Positions 35,207 through 42,357 of a DNA stretch of 64,000 nucleotides are shown here, piece after piece. The position numbers were made by a program, and so were the translations under genes. How positions within the stretch are numbered: the first letter of the stretch is position 1; every line of letters starts with the position of its first letter. The notes under the pieces are model-generated. The model did no database searches. It had not been told where the DNA came from and saw only the letters and a list, made by a program, of their open reading frames with translations. Source of the DNA: Cellvibrio fontiphilus (GTDB lineage: Bacteria; Pseudomonadota; Gammaproteobacteria; Pseudomonadales; Cellvibrionaceae); NCBI RefSeq assembly GCF_035317345.1, contig NZ_JAYKTU010000001.1; one strand, 5' to 3'.

Positions 35207-35325
35207 TGAAAATGAAATAAAAACGACTTCATAATCCCGAATGAGCATTTCCGGCTGGTCTACACTTATAACGAAGTCCTAATAAAAATTAACCTTTGTA
35301 TTAAACGCTGAGTAAGACGGATGTA

Positions 35326-35490
35326 ATGATGAGCGAAGTAAAAACCCCGAAAGTACTGTTAACACAAATAGAAGATGCCCTGGAAGAGCGTCAGAACAAT
35401 GATCGACGCCAACAACACAAAGGTGTTCCTCACAATGTAAGCGAAGATCGTCGCCAGGGTGATCGGCGCTCACAGCCAGCTAAAAGCTAG
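35326..35490 (+). CDS. Small Arg/Gln-rich hypothetical protein
   Basis: This 54-residue frame starts MMSEVKTPKVLLTQIEDALE and ends in a polar tail, NNDRRQQHKG followed by EDRRQGDRRSQ. The repeated DRRQ/EDRRQGDRR pattern suggests a real protein, possibly nucleic-acid binding, as does its own terminator immediately after. Two ATGs are available at the start; the ribosome binding site is weak (GACGGA). It lies alone between gyrB and the sigma-54 regulator. I do not recognise a family. Confidence 0.6.
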   Translation: MMSEVKTPKVLLTQIEDALEERQNNDRRQQHKGVPHNVSEDRRQGDRRSQPAKS

Positions 35491-35501
35491 CTGAGTTTTT
35501 C

Positions 35502-35526
35502 AAGGGGCGTCCAGCCCCTTATTTTT
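35502..35526 (+). terminator. Terminator after the small Arg-rich gene
   Basis: AAGGGGC, a 5-nt loop and GCCCCTT, then ATTTTTAT, form a short strong rho-independent terminator. It abuts the 3' end of the convergent regulator gene. Confidence 0.8.
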
Positions 35527-37075
35527 ATCCTTCTACCTGCGCTGCCAGATTCAATCGCTTTATTCCAAGCTTTTTCAAGCGCGAGCTTAACGTCGTTGGT
35601 TTGATGCCCAATAACTTGGCTGCACCTTGTTCCCCGTAGATTTTCCCTTCACAGCGCCTCAAGGCTTGGATCAGCGCCTGTTTGTGTAACCGCTGACAAT
35701 CAGTTTCGGTCAGCAGCTCGCCAACCCTTGAGATGTTTGAGTCATGGGCGATGGTGTTTGGTGTTGGTAAATCATCGAGCAGAAGCTTATCACCCTGACT
35801 GACAATGACCTGACGCTCAATCCGGTTCTCCAGCTCCCGGATATTTCCCGGCCAATGATAGGCCTGCAGGCGCTGTATTTGCGCGAGGGAAATTTTTAAT
35901 CCGGGCTTATGCAAGCGCCTGCAACTGGCTGTTAAAAAGTGTGCGGCAAGCAGGGGAATATCTTCCAGACGCTCGCGCAGCGGCGCTGAGCGAATGGGAA
36001 ACACACTTAAGCGAAAATACAGATCCTCGCGAAATAAACCTTGTGCTACGCGCTGTTTCAAATCGCGATTAGTAGCGGCGATAAGTCTTACGTCCACTTG
36101 GCGGGTGATTGATTCACCCACACGTTCGAACTCACCATCCTGTAAAACCCTAAGCAATTTGCTTTGTAGCGCGAGCGGTAATTCTCCCACTTCGTCCAAA
36201 AATAAGGTGCCGCCATCTGCCACCTCAAAACGTCCCATTCGGGCGCTGAGTGCGCCAGAAAAAGCGCCGCGCACGTGGCCAAAAAATTCGCTCTCAAAAA
36301 GTTCAGGTGGAATAGCTGCGCAGTTGACGCGAATAAGTGGACGCTGGTTGCGCTCACTGGCGCGATGAATTGCGCGTGCGATTAACTCCTTGCCAGTACC
36401 CGATTCACCGGTGATTAATACCGTCGCGAGTGTGGGAGCGACTAATTGAATCTGGTGATTGATTTGCTGCACTGCCAGGCTTTTACCAAGAATATGACCA
36501 GAGCTGAATCCCTCGCTGATTTCCTGCTGTAAATAAGCGTTTTCCAACTCCAGTTTTTGTTTTAATTGCTCAACTTGTTCCAGCGCCAAGCGCAATTCTT
36601 CCATTGCACAATGTAATTTTATTTCTGCTTGTTTGCGTTCTGAGACATCACGAAAAATAACAACTGCACCCAGGCGTTTACTCCCGTCAAAAATTGGTGT
36701 GCTGGTGTACTCGACTGGCACAGGATGACCATCGCGACACCAAAACACTTCGTCTTGCACGCGCCTGACGGTGCCATCGTGAAAGGCTGCATATATCGGA
36801 CAATCCTCTACGCAATAATCCGAGCCATCGTTATGGCTGTGATGAATTGCAAGATGAATGTTCTTCCCGATCAACTCTTCCGCGCGCCACCCTAGAATCC
36901 GCTCAGCTGCGGGGTTGACGAAGGTCGCACGTCCATCGGCATCTACCCCATAGATGCCCTCACCAGCGGCCTTGAGGATTAGTTGGTTTTGCTCTTCAAA
37001 TTGTTGGAATAACTGCTGAACCCCTGTGGAATGTTTGTCACAGCATCCATCGATGTTGGAATTGGAAACATGCAT
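35525..37075 (-). CDS. PAS-containing sigma-54-dependent activator (Fis family)
   Basis: This 516-residue enhancer-binding protein has a PAS domain (about residues 25-145, with FVNPAAERILGW and the Cys pair in YCVEDCPIY), then a coiled-coil linker. Its AAA+ domain has Walker A TGESGTGKEL, sigma-54 contact loop GAFSGA (variant of GAFTGA) and Walker B GTLFLDEVGELP. A Fis-type HTH follows at the C-terminus (GEQGAAKLLGIKPTTLSSRL). It diverges from cyanase, whose upstream region has a consensus sigma-54 promoter and three ACGAAA-type sites, so control of cynS is the likely job. The ligand of the PAS domain is unknown. Confidence 0.9.
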   Translation of the reverse strand: MHVSNSNIDGCCDKHSTGVQQLFQQFEEQNQLILKAAGEGIYGVDADGRATFVNPAAERILGWRAEELIGKNIHLAIHHSHNDGSDYCVEDCPIYAAFHDGTVRRVQDEVFWCRDGHPVPVEYTSTPIFDGSKRLGAVVIFRDVSERKQAEIKLHCAMEELRLALEQVEQLKQKLELENAYLQQEISEGFSSGHILGKSLAVQQINHQIQLVAPTLATVLITGESGTGKELIARAIHRASERNQRPLIRVNCAAIPPELFESEFFGHVRGAFSGALSARMGRFEVADGGTLFLDEVGELPLALQSKLLRVLQDGEFERVGESITRQVDVRLIAATNRDLKQRVAQGLFREDLYFRLSVFPIRSAPLRERLEDIPLLAAHFLTASCRRLHKPGLKISLAQIQRLQAYHWPGNIRELENRIERQVIVSQGDKLLLDDLPTPNTIAHDSNISRVGELLTETDCQRLHKQALIQALRRCEGKIYGEQGAAKLLGIKPTTLSSRLKKLGIKRLNLAAQVEG

Positions 37076-37110
37076 AGCGAATGACTCAGTGTGTTGATCA
37101 ATAAATCACA

Positions 37111-37162
37111 ACGAAAAATCGTGCCAATCCCCACGAAAAAACGTTAACCACGAAATTTCGTG
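37111..37162. promoter_or_regulatory. Three candidate enhancer sites for the sigma-54 activator
   Basis: Similar elements occur at 37111-37122 (ACGAAAAATCGT), 37132-37145 (CACGAAAAAACGTT) and 37149-37162 (CACGAAATTTCGTG, a perfect palindrome). They lie about 65-130 bp upstream of the sigma-54 promoter, the usual distance for enhancer-protein sites, and close to the activator's own start. Confidence 0.6.
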
Positions 37163-37226
37163 CTGGCAAATAGCCTTACTGATGGAAAAATTATTTAAAA
37201 ATCAGAGAGTTGAAAAAAATACGAAA

Positions 37227-37242
37227 TGGCACGTTGCTCGCA
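37227..37242 (+). promoter_or_regulatory. Sigma-54 (-24/-12) promoter of cynS
   Basis: TGGCACG, 4 bp, then TCGCA matches the consensus TGGCACG-N4-TTGCA with one mismatch. The invariant GG (37228-37229) and GC (37240-37241) are 12 bp apart as required. Transcription would start near 37253, about 73 bp before the cynS ATG. Confidence 0.75.
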
Positions 37243-37325
37243 ATAAGAGAATCGACGCTGGTGATTGTCACTGGATTTATTATTAACCACGCACTGTTGC
37301 CGTGCATTTGCCAAGGGGCAGAACT

Positions 37326-37766
37326 ATGAATAAACAGGATCTCGTAGAAACCATTATTATCGCCAAACAAAAAATGAATCTGACATGGGAGGGGGTCGCT
37401 GCCAGCATCGGAATGTCACCGGTGTGGACCACCTCGGTCTGTTTGGGTATGAATAGTGCCCCGGCAGACAAGGCCGAGGCATTGTGCAAAGTGTTTGATT
37501 TGCCCGATTCAGCAAAAACTGTGCTTATGCAATGCCCAAGCAAAACCTGGGGCGATGCTATACCGCAAGATCCCCTGATTTATCGCCTCTATGAAATGAT
37601 TGGCGTCTATGGGCCCACCATTAAAGCAATCATCCATGAAAAATTTGGCGATGGCATCATGAGTGCAATCGATTTTTCCATGGAGATTGGCAAAGAAGAG
37701 AACCCCAAAGGAGATCGCGTGATTATTAATTTAAACGGAAAATTCCTGCCCTATAAGGCTTGGTAA
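37326..37766 (+). CDS. cynS: Cyanate hydratase (cyanase)
   Basis: This 146-residue cyanase converts cyanate and bicarbonate to ammonia and CO2. The start is ATG 37326 with AAGGGG 8-13 bp upstream. The N-terminal helical domain (residues 1-75) precedes the active-site domain. Catalytic residues are visible as Arg87 and Glu90 (IYRLYE) and Ser113 (GIMSAIDF), in the expected spacing. No cyanate transporter or carbonic anhydrase gene adjoins it. A sigma-54 promoter and the divergent activator suggest nitrogen- or cyanate-dependent control. Confidence 0.96.
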   Translation: MNKQDLVETIIIAKQKMNLTWEGVAASIGMSPVWTTSVCLGMNSAPADKAEALCKVFDLPDSAKTVLMQCPSKTWGDAIPQDPLIYRLYEMIGVYGPTIKAIIHEKFGDGIMSAIDFSMEIGKEENPKGDRVIINLNGKFLPYKAW

Positions 37767-37787
37767 GCCTTGTCAGCAACAGCCAGC

Positions 37788-37827
37788 CCCCGCAGCACAA
37801 AGCCTATGCCAGTGCTGCGGGGTTTTT
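37788..37827 (+). terminator. cynS terminator
   Basis: CCCCGCAGCAC and GTGCTGCGGGG pair perfectly over 11 bp around a 13-nt loop, followed by TTTTT. It lies about 20 bp after the stop codon. Confidence 0.92.
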
Positions 37828-37936
37828 GTATAAGCCCAGCTAAAATAGACCATTGCAAGGTTTGCATAGTCGGCCAAAATCATCGAGCATAGGCCGCCGA
37901 TCGGCACTTGATTCCCTTTTAGGAAATGGACAAAAC

Positions 37937-39130
37937 GTGCAGCATTCTCTTCGCTCCCAATACGACTGTATTGGCTTTCACAACCAACTGCCCAAAGGTA
38001 AAGCCTCCGGCAGTATTGCGATTCATCATAACCTGATTGAATTTTCCGTAGCTGACCAGCGTGTCACTGCACCCTTGCAAGGGCTGCAGGTGAGTTTGGG
38101 CGGTGCGAGCAATCGCCTGGTGTATTTTGAACATCCAAACCTGCATGGCTGGAGTTTTTATACCAGTGACCGCCAGGTGCTCAGGGATACGCATTTGCAC
38201 AGCTTGCCGAGTGTATCCAGGCTGCTTACCAGTGCGCGCCATAAATATTGGTTTGGCTGGGGTTTGATCGCCACGGTGATTACCCTGATTCTGGCTGTGC
38301 CTTTGTTGATTGTATTGCGCATGGATTTTTTTACCGGGCTGATCGCTAAAAAAATTCCCCTCGAGTGGGAGCAAAAAATTGGCGAGTCAGCTATAGCCCA
38401 ATATCAATTTGGTAAACAGCTTTTGGATCAAAAAGAAGCAGAGCGCTTGCTCAAGCCTTTGGTTGATCCGTTAATTGGCGCACTGGAACAAAGCCGCTAT
38501 CAATACCGTTTTCAAATTGTCAAAGATGGCAGCCTCAACGCATTTGCACTTCCCGGTGGTCAGGTGGTAATTCACTCAGAATTGATTTTGCGGGCGGATT
38601 CAGCCGAAGAATTGCTGGGAGTAATTGCCCATGAAATCCAACACGTTGAGCAACAACACGGCCTGCGCAATGTGATAGGAACAAGCGGCATTTATATGAT
38701 CGCCAGTGCGGTATTTGGTGATACATCCGGTGTATTGGCACTGCTCAGCGGTGCTGCTCCTTTGTTGATTAACCAAAGCTATTCGCGCGGTTTTGAAACC
38801 GAAGCAGACCTTGAAGGTTTTACGCTTTTACAAAAAGCCAATATCAATCCGCTTGGTCTGGCCAGATTTTTTGAAAAAATGATCGAGGAAGAAAAAAAGC
38901 AAATGGATAAGCTGATGAATCAAGAAAACCAGGAGCTTGCCAAACAGGCACTAAAATTTCTATCCACCCATCCGGCCAGTGAAGATCGTATAAAACGTTT
39001 GCGACAACTGGCAGAAAAAAATACATCGCAAAAAAACTATCGAGATTTACAACCGGCATTTGCGCAATTAAAAATCGCAGTAGCCGGTTTTGTTACCAAT
39101 GATCAGGGAGACGCTTCAAATGAAAACTGA
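37937..39130 (+). CDS. M48-family membrane metalloprotease
   Basis: This protein of about 397 residues has a central membrane helix (LIATVITLILAVPLLIVL) and a zinc-protease domain. The zinc motif is HEIQH (VIAHEIQHVEQQHG), and the third ligand is probably Glu in ETEADLEGF. The N-terminal ~90 residues look like a beta-rich cytosolic domain. The start is uncertain: I prefer GTG 37937 (AGGA 12 bp upstream), but the frame is open back to 37853. Its stop overlaps the first AIM24 gene by 11 bp, suggesting one operon of four genes. It may be an Oma1/BepA-like quality-control protease (inference). Confidence 0.82.
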   Translation: MQHSLRSQYDCIGFHNQLPKGKASGSIAIHHNLIEFSVADQRVTAPLQGLQVSLGGASNRLVYFEHPNLHGWSFYTSDRQVLRDTHLHSLPSVSRLLTSARHKYWFGWGLIATVITLILAVPLLIVLRMDFFTGLIAKKIPLEWEQKIGESAIAQYQFGKQLLDQKEAERLLKPLVDPLIGALEQSRYQYRFQIVKDGSLNAFALPGGQVVIHSELILRADSAEELLGVIAHEIQHVEQQHGLRNVIGTSGIYMIASAVFGDTSGVLALLSGAAPLLINQSYSRGFETEADLEGFTLLQKANINPLGLARFFEKMIEEEKKQMDKLMNQENQELAKQALKFLSTHPASEDRIKRLRQLAEKNTSQKNYRDLQPAFAQLKIAVAGFVTNDQGDASNEN

Positions 39131-39782
39131 GATAAAAGGCTCGCAAGCTTTTTCCTATATAGAGGTTGAGCTTCAACCGGGTGAAACCATTATTAGCGAA
39201 TCAAATGCTATGTCCAGTATGGATGCGGCGCTGGATTTAAAAGCAAAATTAAACGGCGGTTTCTTTAAGGGTTTGATGCGCAAATACCTGGGTGGTGAAT
39301 CGCTGTTTATTAATCATTTCACTAACAACACCCCGCAACCAAGACGTATGACGTTGGTGCAGGGAACCCCCGGCGAAATTTGCCAGCGCCGTATGGACAA
39401 GGATGAAATTTTTCTACAACCCAGTGCCTTTGTTGCATGTACACAAGGCGTAAAACTGGAATTGGTATGGGCGGGGTTGGTTTCCTTTATCGCGCGTGAA
39501 GGTTTATTCCGCTTGAAAATCTCCGGGAGTGGCGATGTATTTTATGGTGCCTATGGCGCCTTACTGGAGCGGGAAATTGATGGTGAATATATTGTGGATA
39601 CCAGTCATTTGGTTGCCTATGAACCGGGAATCAAACTCAAGTTGCAATTAGCCGGTGGAATTTTCTCCAGTTTTTTTGGTGGTGAGGGTTTGGTTACGCG
39701 CGTGGAAGGCAAGGGAAAAATTATTATCCAATCGCGCAGTATTACTGGCCTGTCCGGCTGGTTAAACCCCAAGTTCTGGTAA
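39120..39782 (+). CDS. AIM24 / TIGR00266 family protein, paralogue 1
   Basis: This 220-residue beta-rich protein starts at ATG 39120 (AGGGAG 9 bp upstream), inside the end of the M48 gene. It has typical family features: AFSYIEVELQPGETIISESNAM near the N-terminus, LGGESLFINHF, FLQPSAFVACTQGV and the C-terminal DGEYIVDTSHLVAYEPG then GGEGLVTRVEGKG. No signal peptide or membrane segment is seen, so it is cytosolic. The biochemical function of the family in bacteria is not established; the eukaryotic member Aim24 is mitochondrial. Confidence 0.85.
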   Translation: MKTEIKGSQAFSYIEVELQPGETIISESNAMSSMDAALDLKAKLNGGFFKGLMRKYLGGESLFINHFTNNTPQPRRMTLVQGTPGEICQRRMDKDEIFLQPSAFVACTQGVKLELVWAGLVSFIAREGLFRLKISGSGDVFYGAYGALLEREIDGEYIVDTSHLVAYEPGIKLKLQLAGGIFSSFFGGEGLVTRVEGKGKIIIQSRSITGLSGWLNPKFW

Positions 39783-39792
39783 GGAGTGGAGC

Positions 39793-40476
39793 ATGAAAGT
39801 CGAGTTTGTTAATCAACCGGGCAATACTGCGGCCAAAATTACTTTGGCTGCAGGCGAGACTTGTACCGCGGAAGCGGGCGCTATGATCGCGATGAGCGGT
39901 CATATGAATATTACTACCAGTACCCACAAAAAAAATTCTGGCGGAATTTTAAAAGCAGCAAAACGTATGCTGTCTGGCGAGTCATTTTTCCTCAACCATT
40001 TTGATGCCCAAGGCAAGCAGGGTGAGGTTTGGTTGGGCAGTGATTTAGCTGGCGATATGCTGTGTGTCGAATTGGATAACGAAAATCTGATTGTGCAGAG
40101 TGGTTCTTTCCTCGCCTGTGAAGAGGCGATAGAAATGGATATGGGCTGGCAAGGTTTTAAATCCTTGTTCTCCGGTGAAAGTGTTTTTTGGTTGAACTTA
40201 AAAGGGCGCGGTAAAGTTATCTTGTCCAGTTTTGGTGCTATCTATCCGATTGAAGTGGACGGTGAATATATTGTGGATTCAGGCCACATTGTTGCCTTTA
40301 GTGAAACTCTGGATTTTTCCATCACCAAAGCAGGTAAAAGTTGGCTGCAATCGTTTTTAGGTGGGGAAGGTTTGGTGTGTAGATTCAAAGGCAAGGGTAC
40401 GCTCTGGTGTCAATCGCACAACCCAAAAAGTTTTGGTATTTCACTCACGCCTAACCTGCGCACACGTAAAGCCTAA
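39793..40476 (+). CDS. AIM24 / TIGR00266 family protein, paralogue 2
   Basis: This 227-residue paralogue follows 10 bp after the first (GGAGTGG before the ATG). Shared landmarks are VEFVNQPGNTAAKITLAAGE, MLSGESFFLNHFDA, IVQSGSFLACEEAIEMDMGW, DGEYIVDSGHIVAFSE and GGEGLVCRFKGKG. It is clearly homologous to its neighbours but diverged, so this is not a recent duplication. Confidence 0.85.
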   Translation: MKVEFVNQPGNTAAKITLAAGETCTAEAGAMIAMSGHMNITTSTHKKNSGGILKAAKRMLSGESFFLNHFDAQGKQGEVWLGSDLAGDMLCVELDNENLIVQSGSFLACEEAIEMDMGWQGFKSLFSGESVFWLNLKGRGKVILSSFGAIYPIEVDGEYIVDSGHIVAFSETLDFSITKAGKSWLQSFLGGEGLVCRFKGKGTLWCQSHNPKSFGISLTPNLRTRKA

Positions 40477-40487
40477 GGAGCCGATAC

Positions 40488-41474
40488 ATGGAAAACCTGT
40501 TTAAAGTACAGCTTAGTGGTGAATTAGTTGCAGGCGCAGATTTGGTAACTGCCACAGAAAATTTTGCGCAGCTTTTTAAAATCACACCGGAAAAAGCCAC
40601 ACAAATGCTTAACCAATTTCCAGTGACTGTTAAAAATAATGTGGATCAAATCACTGCGCAAAAATTTAAATCAGCCATTGAAAAAGCCGGGTTTGTTTGT
40701 GAATTAAAACCTGTGACAGAAACTAACCCTATGCCATCAGCTGCGGTTGCGGCACAAGTTGCACCTGTTAATGCAAAACCTACTGCAGTTACAACGCCAG
40801 AAAGTGTTAAAGGTTTTCACTATAAAATTGAAGGCCGCCCCGACTATGCCTTTTTAACAGTACAAATTCCAGCAAACGAAATGCTTAAAGTGGAAGCCTC
40901 TGCTATGGCAACCATGGATACCCATTTGGAAATGAAAACCAAATTGAAAGGCGGGTTTGGGCGTTTTCTCACTGGCGAAAGTTTATTTCTTAACGAATTT
41001 AAAGCGGCAAAAGGATCAGGCGAAATTGGTATTGCACCGGGAACACCCGGCGATATAGTCCATCAATATCTGGACGGCCAAACTTTGTTTATCCAAAACT
41101 CTGCATTTGTTGCAGCGACTATGGGTGTAAATCTGGAAACCAAATGGCAGGGCATGCTTAAAGGATTCTTCTCCGGCGAGAGTTTCTTTTTAATCCGTGC
41201 GAGTGGCCAGGGTGATTTATGGTTTAACTCTTATGGTGCGATTATTGAAATCGACGTTGAGGATGATTATGTCGTGGATACCGGCAATATAGTCGCGTTT
41301 ACCGAAGGCATGGAGTACGAGATCACCAAAGTGGGTGGCTATAAATCGCTATTCTTTTCCGGTGAAGGTTTTGTCTGCCGCTTCCGCGGTCAAGGCAAAG
41401 TCTGGATTCAAACCCGCAACGCACAGGCATTTGTCTCCTGGGCGCATTATTTCCGTCCAGCGGGTGGTGCATGA
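40488..41474 (+). CDS. AIM24 / TIGR00266 family protein with N-terminal extra domain, paralogue 3
   Basis: This 328-residue protein has an N-terminal domain of about 80 residues (MENLFKVQLSGELVAGADLV; then ITAQKFKSAIEKAGFVCEL). That domain resembles a ribosomal L7/L12 C-domain-like fold seen fused to various membrane and stress proteins. A low-complexity Ala/Pro/Thr linker to about residue 105 leads to a full AIM24 domain (LTGESLFLNEF, FIQNSAFVAATMGV, DDYVVDTGNIVAFTEG and SGEGFVCRFRGQG). It is the last gene of the M48/AIM24 cluster, 11 bp from paralogue 2. Confidence 0.82.
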   Translation: MENLFKVQLSGELVAGADLVTATENFAQLFKITPEKATQMLNQFPVTVKNNVDQITAQKFKSAIEKAGFVCELKPVTETNPMPSAAVAAQVAPVNAKPTAVTTPESVKGFHYKIEGRPDYAFLTVQIPANEMLKVEASAMATMDTHLEMKTKLKGGFGRFLTGESLFLNEFKAAKGSGEIGIAPGTPGDIVHQYLDGQTLFIQNSAFVAATMGVNLETKWQGMLKGFFSGESFFLIRASGQGDLWFNSYGAIIEIDVEDDYVVDTGNIVAFTEGMEYEITKVGGYKSLFFSGEGFVCRFRGQGKVWIQTRNAQAFVSWAHYFRPAGGA

Positions 41475-41510
41475 TCAATACAAACCAGCGCTTGGTTTGT
41501 GCAACAAGCG

Positions 41511-41975
41511 CTAGCTGACTGGCAGGGCGGTTTTATCCACGGGCGATTTCAAAACAAACGATGAGTGCACACCACTCACGCCTTCAATACGCGTGAGTTT
41601 TTGCAATAGAAATTGCTGGTAAGCATCCATATCTTTCACTATCACCTTCAATAAATAATCGGCAGATTGCCCAGTGATCAGGTGACACTCCAATACTTCC
41701 GGATAAGCCTCTACGGTTTTTTCAAACGCATCAAAACGATCCGGTGTGTGTTTATCCATGCTGATTTGAATAAAAGACACCAGCGTCAGCCCCAACTTGC
41801 GCGCATTGAGCAGTGCCACATAACCATCAATCAAGCCTGCTTCCTCCAGCGCGCGCACCCGCCGCAAACAGGGGGAGGGCGAGAGGCTAATGCTATCGGC
41901 CAGTTCCTGATTGGAAATGCGCCCGTTGTGCTGGAGTGCTTCCAAAATAAGCCGATCGTATTTGTCCAGTTCCAT
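41511..41975 (-). CDS. Lrp/AsnC-family transcriptional regulator
   Basis: This 154-residue regulator starts at ATG 41975 (MELDKYDRLILEALQHNGRI), with AGGAG 5 bp upstream. The HTH is ISNQELADSISLSPSPCLRRVRAL and the RAM (amino-acid sensing) domain includes VLECHLITGQSADYLLKVIV. It is divergent from leuA, so regulation of leucine synthesis is plausible, but Lrp-family members control many targets. Confidence 0.92.
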   Translation of the reverse strand: MELDKYDRLILEALQHNGRISNQELADSISLSPSPCLRRVRALEEAGLIDGYVALLNARKLGLTLVSFIQISMDKHTPDRFDAFEKTVEAYPEVLECHLITGQSADYLLKVIVKDMDAYQQFLLQKLTRIEGVSGVHSSFVLKSPVDKTALPVS

Positions 41976-41985
41976 CGCTGCTCCT

Positions 41986-42062
41986 AAAACCCCCACCCAG
42001 CCTCCCCCTTGCCAAGGGGGAGGTGTTTATTCGCTCCCTTTATAGAGGAATGGTCAGGGGGT
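41986..42062. repeat. C/G-rich palindromic repeat, second copy
   Basis: A perfect CCTCCCCCTTG/CAAGGGGGAGG palindrome is flanked by CACCCAG and a second CTCCC/GGGGG pair. It is related to the cluster at 340-475 and lies between the Lrp gene and the leuA leader. The family is probably dispersed in the genome (inference). Confidence 0.7.
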
Positions 42063-42189
42063 AGCCGTAATAATCTATTAATGAGAAATTAAATATCAAT
42101 AAAATCAATTTTAAAGGCATAAAATTGCTTATAGATTGATATTAGCACAATCTTGGCAATCATCTGCCACAGACCTTTGCTTATACTGG

Positions 42190-42357
42190 GTACAGGTTGA
42201 AAAAGTCGCGCGCCACCCGCGCCGGAGCGGGGTTAGCCAGGTGTGATCGCACCACTGCTAACCTGCCCCTGTAACCCGCAGAGGCTGTTACCAAACCGGG
42301 CTGTATCAACCCTAGATTGTTGTGATTTATCTTTTTAGCGACATAACGGAGTCAGTC
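42190..42357 (+). other. Structured leader of leuA
   Basis: A GC-rich segment about 95-165 bp upstream of the leuA ATG can fold. GGTTAGC (42231-42237) pairs with GCTAACC (42257-42263) around an inner GGTG/CACC stem. GGGG before and CCCC after it extend the stem. Downstream lies CTGTTACCAAACCGGGCTG. No leucine-rich leader peptide is seen, so a classical attenuation peptide is not supported. The remaining bases (42063-42189) hold only AT-rich sequence and the presumed promoter. Confidence 0.45.
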
